A stretch of 63,516 bases of DNA from positions 1-63,516 of the forward strand of contig DCKG01000031.1 in the NCBI GenBank assembly GCA_002320605.1, read 5' to 3'. Position 1 is the stretch's first letter; the number at the start of each line of letters is the position of its first letter. The notes under the pieces are model-generated. The model was not told the DNA's origin. It did not search any database and saw nothing but the letters and a program-made list of their open reading frames with translations. The DNA comes from Bacteroidales bacterium UBA1680 (GTDB taxonomy: Bacteria; Bacteroidota; Bacteroidia; Bacteroidales; UBA932). The position numbers and the translations under genes were made by a program. Positions 35,355 to 45,857 of this stretch are shown here, piece after piece.

Positions 35355-38300
35355 ATGACAGGATTGAGGAAATTGCTCTCCCTGATTGCGGGTATCCTGA
35401 TGGCGATAGGCCTTTATGGCCAACAAAGGACGCTGTCCGGAACCGTGTTTGACGAGACTGGTCAGCCATTTCAGGCTGTGACCGTTATGGTTCGCAATAC
35501 CACTAGGGGAACGATGACGGATGTTGACGGTAAGTTTGATATTTCTGTCGCATCTGACGATGTCCTCGTCGTGTGCTGCATGGGCTACAAAGAAGTTCAG
35601 ATTGCGGTAGGGGACAAGAATAACATTCGCGTCAAGCTTGAACCTGACGCAGTGTCGATTGACGAAACAATGATTGTGGCATATGGTACCCAGCGTAAGG
35701 CTTCGATTATTGGTTCAATCAGCACTGTCAGGACGGAAGATCTCCAATCGCCAGTCGGCAACCTTTCTTCTGGGCTAGCCGGCAAACTTCCGGGAATTGT
35801 AGTAATGCAGAGGTCTGGTGAGCCAGGCCAGGGAGCAGATTTTCATATTCGTGGCGTAAGTTCGTTCGGCGCAAACACGAGTCCTCTTGTAATCGTAGAT
35901 GGCATCGAGCGAGACATGGATCTTGTAGATGCCGATGATATCGCATCTTTCTCAATCCTTAAAGATGCCACTGCAACGGCTCTTTATGGCGTGCGTGGTG
36001 CGAATGGTATTGTCATCATTACGACCAAGCGTGGCTCCGAGTCTGCTCCGAAGGTTTCTGCTAAAGTTGAATATGGTCTTACGCAGCCGGTCCAAATTCC
36101 TAAGATGGCAGACACTGAACAGTGGCTTAGGTTTTACAACAACCTCTATATGGATGCGAGCGGAGCAAATATCTTCTCTGATGAGATAGTTGCCCATTAC
36201 ATGTCTGGCGATATGCCGGATCTCTATCCATCTGTGGATTGGGTAAATACCATCTTTAAGAAAATTGCCCAGACAGGCAAGTTCAATGTCAATGTTTCGG
36301 GAGGAGGCAGGCGCATACGTTATTTCGTAGCTGGTTCCTACTATACTGAGGGGGGTATTTTTAACGTTACTGAGAATGAGGACTACAATCCTCAGATTAG
36401 CTTCGACAAGTTTAGCATTCGCTCCAACATCGATATTGATGTTACTAAGTCGACTGTACTCAACATATCGATGTCTACGCAGGAGACTGTACGCAAGTCC
36501 CCGGCATCCAGTCTTTCGGACATCTACTCCGATGTCATGAGGGCTACACCTATCGCGACTCCAACGAGATTTAGCGATGGTACCCTTGCCGCTCCATATG
36601 CTCTTTCCGGAGTTAACCCTTATAACGACCTCAACAGCTCGGGGTCATATCGTTCTTCTGGTATGTACGCCCAGTCGCTTGTTTCCCTTACGCAAGATTT
36701 CTCCGGCATTATTACTGAAGGACTCAAGGCTAATGTAAAATTTTCTTGTGATGCCAATAACTCCAACTCTATAACTAAGAGAAGGAACGCCAGCTTGTAT
36801 TACCTCAATCTTGATACCCCTTACAATGCCGATGGCACTCCAAATTACGTTGCTCGCAACGATGGCACCAACTATCTCACAATGACGAAGTCCAATAGCA
36901 GTTCGACAGTCGTCAATCTTGAGGCTTCCGTAAACTATGAAAGAAACTTTGCTCAGGCTCATAGGGTGGGTGCGATGTTCCTTTTCTCGTACAGAAGCAG
37001 GACCAACAATGTTCCAAGCAGCTATCTTTATGCTTTCCCGTATAGGAATATGGGTGTCGCCGGCCGTGCGACTTACTCCTATGAGGATCGATACTTTGGG
37101 GAGTTCAACTTTGGTTACAATGGATCCGAGAACTTCGCTCCGGGGCATCGCTTCGGTTTCTTCCCATCGTTCGCATTGGGATACATGATTAGCAACGAGC
37201 GGTTCTGGGCTACGATTCGTCCGATTGTCAGCAACCTTAAGATCAAGGCTTCGTGGGGAAAGGTTGGAAACGATCAGATTGGAGGAAACAGACGCTATGC
37301 CTATAACACCACAATGAATACAAATGCAACGGGTGCTACTTTTGGCACTAATGCCCAGAACCACTTGACTGGTATAACTACAGGAGATTATGGAAACCCA
37401 AACGTTTCCTGGGAGGAAGCGACCAAAACCAATGTTGGCGTTGAGTTGGGGCTCTTTGACGAAGTTTCCCTGACCTTCGACTATTTTCATGATCTTCGCA
37501 AAGGGATTTTTATTCAGCGCCAGTCTACTCCTTCCGTAGTTGGCATGACAACGACCCAGTATGTCAACCTCGGAAAAATGGTCAATAGGGGATACGAACT
37601 CTCCGCAAATTGGTTGCATCGCTTCAGCGAAGATTTCACTCTTTCTCTTAAGGCTAACTATTCATTCAATAGGAATCGCAAGCTTTACGATGACAAGCCC
37701 GACCAGGTTTGGAAGTATCAGAACGAGGTTGGCTTTGCCTATAACCAGCAATTCGGACTGATCGCCGAAGGCCTTTTCGAGTCACAGGAAGATATCGACA
37801 ATTGGCCTACGCAGACCTTCAATACCGTTCGTCCTGGAGATATCAAGTATAGGGATGTCAACTCCGATGGCGTAATAGACCAGTATGATATGATTCCCAT
37901 CGGATATACGACTCTTCCTGAAATCAACTATGGATTTGGACTTGACCTCAAGTACAAGAAATTCGATTTCGGCATTTTCTTCTCCGGCGTTTCCAATGTC
38001 ACTAGGATAATCAAAGGCTCGAATCTCTCTGGTGCCTCGTCGAACATCCAGTTTCTCGGCCAGATATTCTCTGATGTTGCAGAGAACATGTGGACATTGG
38101 AAAATCCAAATGCCAATGCCATTTATCCAAGACTATCAATGACCCAGAATACCAACAATAGCCAGGCTTCCACCTATTGGCTCAGGGATATGAGTTTCCT
38201 TCGCCTGAAAACCTTGGAGGTCGGCTACAAATTCAAGAAGTCGCGCATATATTTCTCGGGAAACAACGTTCTGACCTTTGCCAAGTTTAAACTGTGGGAT

Positions 38301-38378
38301 CCCGAACTGGATGCAAACTATGGGAATGCTTATCCTCAGATGAGAACGTTTGTATTTGGTGTCAACGTCAATTTCTAG
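35355..38378 (+). CDS. SusC/RagA TonB-dependent transporter, first copy
   Basis: Outer-membrane importer of 1007 residues. A signal peptide leads to a carboxypeptidase-regulatory-like domain (LSGTVFDETGQPFQAV ... GTMTDVDGKFDI). The TonB-dependent plug follows (IVAYGTQRKASI, DFHIRGVSSFG, LVIVDGIERDMDLVD, YGVRGANGIVIITTK). The long beta-barrel ends in a C-terminal phenylalanine (FVFGVNVNF), as expected for barrel assembly. It is followed at once by susD and is about the usual length. A diverged second copy lies at 43196. Confidence 0.95.
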   Translation: MTGLRKLLSLIAGILMAIGLYGQQRTLSGTVFDETGQPFQAVTVMVRNTTRGTMTDVDGKFDISVASDDVLVVCCMGYKEVQIAVGDKNNIRVKLEPDAVSIDETMIVAYGTQRKASIIGSISTVRTEDLQSPVGNLSSGLAGKLPGIVVMQRSGEPGQGADFHIRGVSSFGANTSPLVIVDGIERDMDLVDADDIASFSILKDATATALYGVRGANGIVIITTKRGSESAPKVSAKVEYGLTQPVQIPKMADTEQWLRFYNNLYMDASGANIFSDEIVAHYMSGDMPDLYPSVDWVNTIFKKIAQTGKFNVNVSGGGRRIRYFVAGSYYTEGGIFNVTENEDYNPQISFDKFSIRSNIDIDVTKSTVLNISMSTQETVRKSPASSLSDIYSDVMRATPIATPTRFSDGTLAAPYALSGVNPYNDLNSSGSYRSSGMYAQSLVSLTQDFSGIITEGLKANVKFSCDANNSNSITKRRNASLYYLNLDTPYNADGTPNYVARNDGTNYLTMTKSNSSSTVVNLEASVNYERNFAQAHRVGAMFLFSYRSRTNNVPSSYLYAFPYRNMGVAGRATYSYEDRYFGEFNFGYNGSENFAPGHRFGFFPSFALGYMISNERFWATIRPIVSNLKIKASWGKVGNDQIGGNRRYAYNTTMNTNATGATFGTNAQNHLTGITTGDYGNPNVSWEEATKTNVGVELGLFDEVSLTFDYFHDLRKGIFIQRQSTPSVVGMTTTQYVNLGKMVNRGYELSANWLHRFSEDFTLSLKANYSFNRNRKLYDDKPDQVWKYQNEVGFAYNQQFGLIAEGLFESQEDIDNWPTQTFNTVRPGDIKYRDVNSDGVIDQYDMIPIGYTTLPEINYGFGLDLKYKKFDFGIFFSGVSNVTRIIKGSNLSGASSNIQFLGQIFSDVAENMWTLENPNANAIYPRLSMTQNTNNSQASTYWLRDMSFLRLKTLEVGYKFKKSRIYFSGNNVLTFAKFKLWDPELDANYGNAYPQMRTFVFGVNVNF

Positions 38379-38385
38379 CAATAAG

Positions 38386-40350
38386 ATGAAGAAGCTCTTT
38401 ATTATTTTGGCAATTGCCTTTTTGACTGCGGTATCTTGCGAGAAGGCCTTTGAGGTTGATTTAAGCGATCAGGCGACGATAGGCGAGATCTTCAGTAAAA
38501 GCGAGACGACCCACAGGTTTCTGTCACACATTTATTCCTATCTGCCTCTTGAGGAAGATGTCGTAGGTTCTAATGGTTGGGTAGTCGGTCGTTCGGATCA
38601 GTCTCGCTTCAGCTGGTATCAGTACGTGTATTACGATCTCTATAGGACGGGAAACTATTCTGCATCGACGATGAAGAATTCTCCGATTACCTATTTTGAT
38701 TTCTGGGGAGCATATTATCAGGGAATTCGCCAGTGTTCGATTTTTATCGAGAATGTTGATGACGATACGGAAGACAGCGAGCCTACAAGGCGATACATGA
38801 AGGCGGAGGCACGTTTCCTTCGAGCGTATTTATATTACCTGCTGTTCCGTCAGTATGGCCCAGTTTATATCATTGGAGAATCAGCTGCAGACAGTGACCT
38901 AATGGGCAAAGATGTAGATAGGAATACGGTCGAAGAGAATGTCGAGTTCATGGTCAGTCAGCTTGATGCTGCCGCTGAAGACCTCCCTCTTCGTCTGTCT
39001 GACACTTCTGAAAGCTCTGAGAGATGGATGGGGCGCATAACCAAGGGAGCGGCGCTTGCCCTTAAGGCAAGAATCCTCATGATGGCAGCATCGCCACTTT
39101 TCAACGGATGCGACCTTTATAAGGGAATCCTCAAGAATATGTGGGGCAATTATCTTTTTCCACAAGAGCGCGACCTGGGAAAATGGGAAACTGCCGCAAA
39201 GGCATGCAAGGCCGTCATTGACCTTGGGATTTACGACCTATGCCGATCAACCGAGTCAGGCGACCCATTCATAGATGGCGCCCGCTCTTATCAGAAAGTT
39301 TACTTCGAGCCTTGGAACGAGGAAACAATCTTTGGATGGTGGAAGAGAACCCGCAATGCTTATTGGACTACAGCATATACCTATATGGGCGGTGCCGGGC
39401 AAGCTGTTGGGACGGCCATCCCAAAAAATTTTGGACGCTTGGCATACTCGGGAATCTGCCCCTCTTTAAAGTTGGTGGATGCTTATGCAATGTACAGCAC
39501 GGGGCGTTATGCCGTCATGGGGTATGAGAAAGATGCAAATGGCAATGACTATTCGCATCCAATAATCGATGAGCTGTCCGGGTACAAGGCGGATGGATGG
39601 ACAGAGAATTATCATCAGCCGCTTGATGCCGACTGGGCGCCGGCTTTCAAGGCTCACAATAGCACCATTGGCCGCGAGCCTCGTTTCTACGCATGCATAG
39701 TTCCTAGCGGATTCTACTGGCCTTGCCAAGATTTTTATATGGAATTCACCGGAGGCCGGTTTGTTACCTTCGATGGTGACGAGAGCACATCTAAATATGA
39801 TATGTCGGCTGCATGCTGCCGAAGTGGATATGCATGGAGAAAGAATTACAAGGCTGACACGCCTGTAAAATTAGAGTCTGACTTTACGTCGATGTCTGCC
39901 GTGTATCCAGAAATAAGACTTGCGGAAATATACCTTAGTTACGCTGAGGCATGCAATGAAAAGCCTAGCAGGGATGAGGCTTCAGCCATTGAGTATCTCA
40001 ACAAGGTTCGCAACCGCTCAGGACTCAACAATGTAGAAGTTGCGTATCCTGAGGTCAGGGGTAACCAAGGACTTCTTCGCACTCTTATCCAGAGGGAGAG
40101 GATGCTTGAGTTTGCGATGGAACCTATGCGCCATTATGATGCATGCCGCTGGATGATCGCTAAGGAGGAATATCCTTGCGCCAACTGGACCCTGAATATT
40201 AGTGCAACTACTTACGAAGGTTCATACAAGAGAGTGAATGACGATTTTATCGGTGATCCGGCAGTATTCGAGGATCGAGATTATTTCTATCCGATTTCTG
40301 CAAGATGGCTTTCCCAAATGGTCAACCTCACGCAAAATTATGGTTTCTAG
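38386..40350 (+). CDS. SusD/RagB surface glycan-binding lipoprotein, first copy
   Basis: SusD forms a lid over SusC and binds the glycan. From the ATG at 38386, eight bases after susC, the 654-residue protein has lipobox VSC, TPR-like helices (KAEARFLRAYLYYLLFRQYGPVYI), KGAALALKARILMMAASPLFNG and RLAEIYLSYAEACNE, all standard for the family. It shares long stretches with the second SusD, including NSTIGREPRFYA. The earlier in-frame ATG inside susC is not used because it would spoil the signal peptide. Confidence 0.93.
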   Translation: MKKLFIILAIAFLTAVSCEKAFEVDLSDQATIGEIFSKSETTHRFLSHIYSYLPLEEDVVGSNGWVVGRSDQSRFSWYQYVYYDLYRTGNYSASTMKNSPITYFDFWGAYYQGIRQCSIFIENVDDDTEDSEPTRRYMKAEARFLRAYLYYLLFRQYGPVYIIGESAADSDLMGKDVDRNTVEENVEFMVSQLDAAAEDLPLRLSDTSESSERWMGRITKGAALALKARILMMAASPLFNGCDLYKGILKNMWGNYLFPQERDLGKWETAAKACKAVIDLGIYDLCRSTESGDPFIDGARSYQKVYFEPWNEETIFGWWKRTRNAYWTTAYTYMGGAGQAVGTAIPKNFGRLAYSGICPSLKLVDAYAMYSTGRYAVMGYEKDANGNDYSHPIIDELSGYKADGWTENYHQPLDADWAPAFKAHNSTIGREPRFYACIVPSGFYWPCQDFYMEFTGGRFVTFDGDESTSKYDMSAACCRSGYAWRKNYKADTPVKLESDFTSMSAVYPEIRLAEIYLSYAEACNEKPSRDEASAIEYLNKVRNRSGLNNVEVAYPEVRGNQGLLRTLIQRERMLEFAMEPMRHYDACRWMIAKEEYPCANWTLNISATTYEGSYKRVNDDFIGDPAVFEDRDYFYPISARWLSQMVNLTQNYGF

Positions 40351-40359
40351 AAGAAGATT

Positions 40360-40839
40360 ATGAAGAAGATATTCTACATGCTTGCGACACTTGCAATTAC
40401 GGTCTCTTGCGGAAAGGTGTTTCCTGACGACAGGGAAAATCATCTTCCGGACGATAACATATACCTCGATGTCTCTTCGTTAAAGCAGGACATTCCTGCT
40501 TCCGATGGACAATATCAGATAGTCATCATCAAAGGCGGAAAGGGAAAGTCACCTGCCGATGTTACCGTTTCCATTGATCAGAATGTCCTGAAAGAGTACA
40601 ATGAGGCAAATGGTGCTTCTTACCAGATGACCCCATCTAACATCATTGATGACTTCTCTTCGACAACTGTTCACTTTGACGCGAAAGATACTAGGTCGGT
40701 CGTTACTATAACATGGAATGTTGCTGCTCTCACCGCTTACCTCTCCGTAGGAAAGTATGTTGTTCCTGTCAGCATCAGCTGCGAAGGACTTGAGATGGTC
40801 GAAGGCAAAACCAAGATTCTTATTCACCCAACACTATAG
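40360..40839 (+). CDS. DUF1735 lipoprotein
   Basis: The 159-residue lipoprotein (lipobox VSC) has one DUF1735/BT_3987-N-type beta domain (QYQIVIIKGGKGKSPADVTVSI, GKYVVPVSI). These occur in surface glycan-binding proteins and ahead of GH18-like domains. Here the gene stops with TAG at 40837-40839. The next gene is in the same frame, one codon later, and lacks an export signal, so the two may once have been a single protein. Confidence 0.75.
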   Translation: MKKIFYMLATLAITVSCGKVFPDDRENHLPDDNIYLDVSSLKQDIPASDGQYQIVIIKGGKGKSPADVTVSIDQNVLKEYNEANGASYQMTPSNIIDDFSSTTVHFDAKDTRSVVTITWNVAALTAYLSVGKYVVPVSISCEGLEMVEGKTKILIHPTL

Positions 40840-40842
40840 CAC

Positions 40843-41919
40843 ATGGTAAAGTTCCTTCTATCAATCCTTTTCACTGATATGGTTTTATGCTACGGTGGTA
40901 ATCAGGGCAGGGAAGTCTATGAGTGGAATCAAGACAGATTCGACTCATATGTGACCTATGTCGATGAGGTAGGAAAGGAGCAGTGGCTTTTTGACGCATT
41001 CCTTTGTCTTGAATTTGAGGACAGAGACGTTTCTACCGGCACTAGGTATTCCCTTATGGCCGGCCAGGTCGATGGCCCTTCCGGTAGCAAGACTAATTGG
41101 GAACATATGCTTGATTATTGGTATATGAAAGACAATGGACTGGATGCACTTGACAAGTCAATCGAAGCAGCAAAGGGAAGAATTGGTGAGCCGGTTACTC
41201 GCCGTCAGGTTGTCCTGTTCCTTCCCGATCCTATTCCATTCTTGAATTATAGAGATTCTTCTTCAACACAGATTTACTGGGGAGAATTGGATGGACGTCA
41301 GCTTGATTTCTCCAAGAATGAGGACAGAATGGCTGCCTACAGGTGGTACATTGACGAGTCTGAACGCCGTTTCGCTGAAGCCGGATATCGCAATATAGAC
41401 CTTGCCGGGTACTATGTGATTTCCGAATGCATCGCAATCCCATCCGAGCCTTGGACTGACTTTGCGAAACTTCATGATGTCATACCTCCTCTTGCAGAAT
41501 GCGTCCACTCCCTTGATAAGGCGCTTTATTGGATTCCGTTTAGCCAGGGCGCCGGCTGGAGAAGAGGAAGGGAACTAGGTTTCGACTATGTCTGGATGCA
41601 GCCAAACCACTTCTGGAGAGGCGATGATTGCCCGATGTCTCGTTACAAGCAGTTTCTTCGCGATGAGGGTTGCGGGATGGAGTTCGAGTTCGATACCAAG
41701 GTATACGAACGGAACCCAGAGCATGAGATGTACCGTGAGCGCTTCCGCGAGTATATGGAATGTGCTGTCTCCGAAGGAATTTATGGCTCACAACCACTTA
41801 CATATTATATCGATTCGAACTGCGTTTACGATCTCAGGCGCTCGGAAGCGGAAAGCGACAGAGCATTTTACCATGAGTTCTGTAAGTTCGTAGTTGGCAA
41901 TCCTCTCAGGAATATATGA
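40843..41919 (+). CDS. DUF4855 protein without clear signal peptide
   Basis: The 358-residue DUF4855 protein starts MVKFLLSILFTDMVLCYGG. That aligns to residue about 65 of its neighbour (ISDMVLCYGG), so the export and linker part is absent or replaced. Shared blocks are RRQVVLFLPDP, YWGELDGRQLDFSK, AAYRWYIDE, RELGFDYVWMQPNHF and GMEFEFD. DUF4855 function is not established; a TIM-barrel glycosidase-like fold is a guess from the aromatic and acidic motifs. It shares frame with the DUF1735 gene across one amber codon, and its stop overlaps the next start (ATGA). Confidence 0.75.
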   Translation: MVKFLLSILFTDMVLCYGGNQGREVYEWNQDRFDSYVTYVDEVGKEQWLFDAFLCLEFEDRDVSTGTRYSLMAGQVDGPSGSKTNWEHMLDYWYMKDNGLDALDKSIEAAKGRIGEPVTRRQVVLFLPDPIPFLNYRDSSSTQIYWGELDGRQLDFSKNEDRMAAYRWYIDESERRFAEAGYRNIDLAGYYVISECIAIPSEPWTDFAKLHDVIPPLAECVHSLDKALYWIPFSQGAGWRRGRELGFDYVWMQPNHFWRGDDCPMSRYKQFLRDEGCGMEFEFDTKVYERNPEHEMYRERFREYMECAVSEGIYGSQPLTYYIDSNCVYDLRRSEAESDRAFYHEFCKFVVGNPLRNI

Positions 41920-43199
41920 AAAAGGCAATATCAATATTGATGGTGATGGCCGCAATGGTAACCGCTTCCTGCTCTAAGATGTCTTATGTCGAGGTGCCGG
42001 TTGAGATTCATGATACGACAGTTGTCCTTGTGGAGGCTATCGATTCTACTAGATACCCTTGGGAACAAGGTCGAGATGCTCGCCCTGCTATTTCCGATAT
42101 GGTTCTTTGCTATGGCGGTAGCGCTATTAGGAAATCCACGGATTGGCCTGCATCCCGTTTTTCAGAATATGTTTCCTACAAAGATGCAGAAGGTAAGGAA
42201 CATTGGCTTTTCGATTCTTTCCTCGCATTGGAGTGGAGATATGTCGATACGGACATTTATCGGGACGGCTCTGGCGCATCGGATCCTCTTGACATTCCTG
42301 GAAAGTATGGTTTGACAGGCGGACACGACTATAGGAGTGCGCCGAAGAAGGGCTGGCAGTATATGATTGACTTCTGGTGCGCTGAGGATAACGGATTCGG
42401 CGGACTCGACAAAGCTGTCGCGGATGCTGCGGCAAGACTGGGAAATCCAGTCGCAAAGAGAAGAGTGGTGATGTTCCTTCCTGATCCCTTGAAGAACGAG
42501 TATTATACCGACAAGAAATCTTCTACGACATATTGGGGAGAGGTTGATGGGAAGACTCTCGATTTCAGCAAGGATTCCGACCGTCTCATTGCGTACAGGT
42601 GGTATATCGATGAAGTCCGCGCAAAATTCGCAGAGAGAAATTTCCGGAACATCGAACTCATAGGTTTCTATATTCTTGCAGAGGATATCAAACATCCATC
42701 CGAAAGTTATACGGATTATGCAGAGCTTTACGACCTCATAGAGCCTCTTGCGAACTACCTCCATTCAGTTGGCGAATTCCTCTATTGGATTCCGTACAGT
42801 TCGGCTCCTGGAAGAAGCAGGGGCTGGGATCTTGGAATAGATTATATCTGGCTCCAGCCGAATTACTACGAACACGGTTCCGGATATATGGATACTGCCA
42901 TCAGCAGAATGATCAATGACGGCTTGGGGATGGAAATCGAATTCGATAGGAAGGCTTTCTTCAAGTTTGACGGACAGTATGATGCCACTCTTTATTCCAA
43001 CAGGTTCAAGTCCTATTTGGATAAGGCAGAGAGTACTGGCCTTTACGGAACGAAGCCGTTCACTTATTACATAATGACGGACACGCCGACAGACGTGATG
43101 GAGCTATTTCGCACGTCTGGTTACGGCAAGGATAAAGAATTGTATCAGAGGTTCTGTTCGTTTGTGGCGAATAATCCTCTAAAAGATAGTTTACGATGA
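41916..43199 (+). CDS. DUF4855 lipoprotein
   Basis: The 427-residue lipoprotein (MKKAISILMVMAAMVTASC) is a full-length paralogue of the preceding DUF4855 protein, with RRVVMFLPDPLKNE, YWGEVDGKTLDFSKD, AYRWYIDEV, DLGIDYIWLQPNYYEHG and LGMEIEFDRKAF. Being exported and coded in an operon with susC/susD, it probably binds or cuts the glycan at the cell surface. It overlaps both neighbours by four bases (ATGA), pointing to translational coupling. Confidence 0.8.
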   Translation: MKKAISILMVMAAMVTASCSKMSYVEVPVEIHDTTVVLVEAIDSTRYPWEQGRDARPAISDMVLCYGGSAIRKSTDWPASRFSEYVSYKDAEGKEHWLFDSFLALEWRYVDTDIYRDGSGASDPLDIPGKYGLTGGHDYRSAPKKGWQYMIDFWCAEDNGFGGLDKAVADAAARLGNPVAKRRVVMFLPDPLKNEYYTDKKSSTTYWGEVDGKTLDFSKDSDRLIAYRWYIDEVRAKFAERNFRNIELIGFYILAEDIKHPSESYTDYAELYDLIEPLANYLHSVGEFLYWIPYSSAPGRSRGWDLGIDYIWLQPNYYEHGSGYMDTAISRMINDGLGMEIEFDRKAFFKFDGQYDATLYSNRFKSYLDKAESTGLYGTKPFTYYIMTDTPTDVMELFRTSGYGKDKELYQRFCSFVANNPLKDSLR

Positions 43200-45850
43200 G
43201 AAAAGGTATCATATTGATTGCCCTGATTGCCTCTCTCGGATTCTATGCATATGCTGTAGAACCCGCTGATTCATTGGCGCTTTCCCATGTGCTCACAGGA
43301 ACCGTTTCCAAAGGTCTGGAGGGAAGGATATCGGGCCTGTACATCATCCAAAATACTGGAAGGCCGGATGAGGTAGCCGATGTATATATTAGGGGAGTTC
43401 GCACAACCGGAGCCAGCGCCAGACCTCTGGTTATAGTAGATGGCGCAGAAAGCGAGCTGGATCTTCTTGACGCAGACGAGATTCAAAGCATAGAACTTCT
43501 CAAAGATGGATCCTCTGCTGCCCTTTATGGCATCAGGGGGAACAATGGAGTGCTTGTAATAACCACGAAGCATGGAATGCTTTCCGCTCCACAGGTAAGG
43601 GTTAATGCCCAGTTTGGAGTTGGCTCTGCTACAAGGCTCCCAAAGATGGCGAATTCCGCTGAATGGATCGGGTATTACAACGATCTCTGTACCCAGGAGG
43701 GCGTAGCAACTCCATTCCCTGAATCCGTAACGCAGCTTTATCTTAACGGAGGTGACCCTGACCGGTATCCTTCCGTAGATTGGGTGAATGAGATATATGG
43801 CAAGGTCGCAACTATTCAGAAATATGGGGTTAGCGTCACTGGGGGGAGCGAGAAGGTCCACTACTATGTCAAAGGATCATATTACAATGAAAATGGCATC
43901 TTCAAGGCTGCCAAGAATCTTTCGTATGACCCACAGACCCGCTATGGAAGGTTCAATTTCCATTCAAACGTCGATGTCAATATAACAAAGTCATTGCTGC
44001 TCAACCTTTCGCTTGGAACTCAGTATCGCTCTGCCAGAGGTCAGGTTGATTCGTATCAGGCTTTGTATGCCAACACCCTGACGGCGACTCCTATCGCGAC
44101 TCCCGTAAAGTTCTCTGACGGCAAGTTTGCGATGCCGCGTTACTATGATGGAGTCAACCCATACAACACCCTCAATGCGGAAGGGTATCGCCAAATTGCT
44201 GCCGTGACTGCCCAGACCAGGCTTAAACTCACGCAAGATTTCTCGGATATCCTTACGAGCGGCCTCAAAGCCGGATTCTTGTTTTCTCTTGATACTCGCA
44301 ATGGAAACATTATCTATCGCCACAGAAATCCAAGGTACTACTATATGGATGAGAATGGCGAGTTCCATTCCCAGAATGACGGTTCCAATTATATGACGAT
44401 GACCAAGTCCATTGATGGCTATACGACACTATCCATCGAGCCGTTCGTGAGTTTCGACCGTGCATTCGGAGACCGCCATGAAATCAATGCCATTGTCCTT
44501 GCCAACCTCAGGAACAAGACTGACAATGTGCCTGCTTCCTATATTGAGGCATATGCATATAGATTCCTTACTTTCGCTGGAAGCGTAAAATATTCTTACG
44601 ACGACAAGTATTGGGCTGGCGCCGCACTCAGTTACAGCGGATCCGACAACTTTGACGCAGCCCATCGTTTTGGAATTTATCCAAGCGTGGAGGCTGGCGC
44701 CAATCTCGGACTTTGTACCGTCAGGGCTTCTTTCGGACTTAGCGGCAGCGAGCAGCTAGGTTCTGCGGCAAGGCGCTTCGCCTATAATTCCACTCTTGAT
44801 ACCGCAGCCGGAAGCGCAGTCTTCGGTGAAACCGGCCGAAATGAAAGAGATGGTATCGCGACTGCATGCTTCGGCCAGGAAGGACTTGCAATGGAGCAGT
44901 CAAGAAAGGTCGAAATTGATGCCTGCTTCCACCTTCCTTTTGGAATTGAGACAGGCATCGCTCTCTATTCTGATGTCCGCAGCGGTATATTTATCGAGGA
45001 TCGGGCTACATCCTCAATTGCAGGCAAGGGAACGCAGTACGTCAACCTTGGCGGCGTTGACAACAAGGGACTCGAACTGTCAGCGCAATATGCCCGTACC
45101 TTCGACAACGGTTTTGAACTTCTTGCATATGGCAACATATCCTACAACCATAGCAAGATTACTGCCGATGGTCTTCCGAAGCAGCTCGAATCATATCAGC
45201 AGACTATCGGAGGCTCAATCGGTCAGCAATATGGGCTAGTGGCTCTGGGTCTTTTCCAGTCTGAAGACGAAATCGCCAACAGCCCGAAGCAGAAGTTCGG
45301 TGATGTCAATGTGGGAGATGTCAAGTATATGGATCAGAATGGCGATAATGTCATAGATGCATACGACATAGTCGCCATCGGCCATTCTAATATTCCTGCA
45401 ATTGTCTATGGCTTTGGAGCCGATCTCAAGTGGAAGTCATTTGATCTGGCGCTCCATTTCAATGGTAATGCTCGCGTGACAAGAATTATCAGCGGCAGTC
45501 CTGTTGTCGGGGGCAGCTCCAACCAACTCGCTACTGGTTCCATCTATGAGGACATTGCACTCAATCGCTGGACTCCTTCAAATACCGATGCCAAGTACCC
45601 GAGAATGTATTTGGCTGGAAGTGCCAATAACTCACAAGCTTCAACGATGTGGCAGAGGAACATGAGCTTCTTGAGGCTTGGCAGCATTGAGGCTGGCTAT
45701 ACGATAGGGAAATTCCGCATATGCGCATCTGCCATCAATCCGTTCACCATCTCAAGTTTCAAGCTTTGGGATCCGGCTCTCGATTGCAACTATGGCGATG
45801 CTTATCCTATAATGAAGATGTATGTTCTTGGAGTCAACATTAAATTCTAG
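43196..45850 (+). CDS. SusC-like transporter, short second copy
   Basis: The 884-residue protein aligns to the first SusC along its plug and barrel (VYIRGVRTTGASARPLVIVD, YGIRGNNGVLVITTKHG, final VLGVNIKF). It has only a signal peptide and about 20 residues before the plug. The carboxypeptidase-regulatory-like domain and the region where a TonB box would sit, about 110 residues in all, are missing. It may rely on the first copy for energy coupling or interact with TonB differently. Its start overlaps the DUF4855 stop; susD follows eight bases after. Confidence 0.92.
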   Translation: MRKGIILIALIASLGFYAYAVEPADSLALSHVLTGTVSKGLEGRISGLYIIQNTGRPDEVADVYIRGVRTTGASARPLVIVDGAESELDLLDADEIQSIELLKDGSSAALYGIRGNNGVLVITTKHGMLSAPQVRVNAQFGVGSATRLPKMANSAEWIGYYNDLCTQEGVATPFPESVTQLYLNGGDPDRYPSVDWVNEIYGKVATIQKYGVSVTGGSEKVHYYVKGSYYNENGIFKAAKNLSYDPQTRYGRFNFHSNVDVNITKSLLLNLSLGTQYRSARGQVDSYQALYANTLTATPIATPVKFSDGKFAMPRYYDGVNPYNTLNAEGYRQIAAVTAQTRLKLTQDFSDILTSGLKAGFLFSLDTRNGNIIYRHRNPRYYYMDENGEFHSQNDGSNYMTMTKSIDGYTTLSIEPFVSFDRAFGDRHEINAIVLANLRNKTDNVPASYIEAYAYRFLTFAGSVKYSYDDKYWAGAALSYSGSDNFDAAHRFGIYPSVEAGANLGLCTVRASFGLSGSEQLGSAARRFAYNSTLDTAAGSAVFGETGRNERDGIATACFGQEGLAMEQSRKVEIDACFHLPFGIETGIALYSDVRSGIFIEDRATSSIAGKGTQYVNLGGVDNKGLELSAQYARTFDNGFELLAYGNISYNHSKITADGLPKQLESYQQTIGGSIGQQYGLVALGLFQSEDEIANSPKQKFGDVNVGDVKYMDQNGDNVIDAYDIVAIGHSNIPAIVYGFGADLKWKSFDLALHFNGNARVTRIISGSPVVGGSSNQLATGSIYEDIALNRWTPSNTDAKYPRMYLAGSANNSQASTMWQRNMSFLRLGSIEAGYTIGKFRICASAINPFTISSFKLWDPALDCNYGDAYPIMKMYVLGVNIKF

Positions 45851-45857
45851 AGGTGCT

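Noticed and set aside
26268..40839. Amber codon reassignment in this organism
   Set aside because: Two in-frame TAG interruptions were seen, but rsgA, both susC genes, the first susD and the GH20 gene end at TAG in the normal way.
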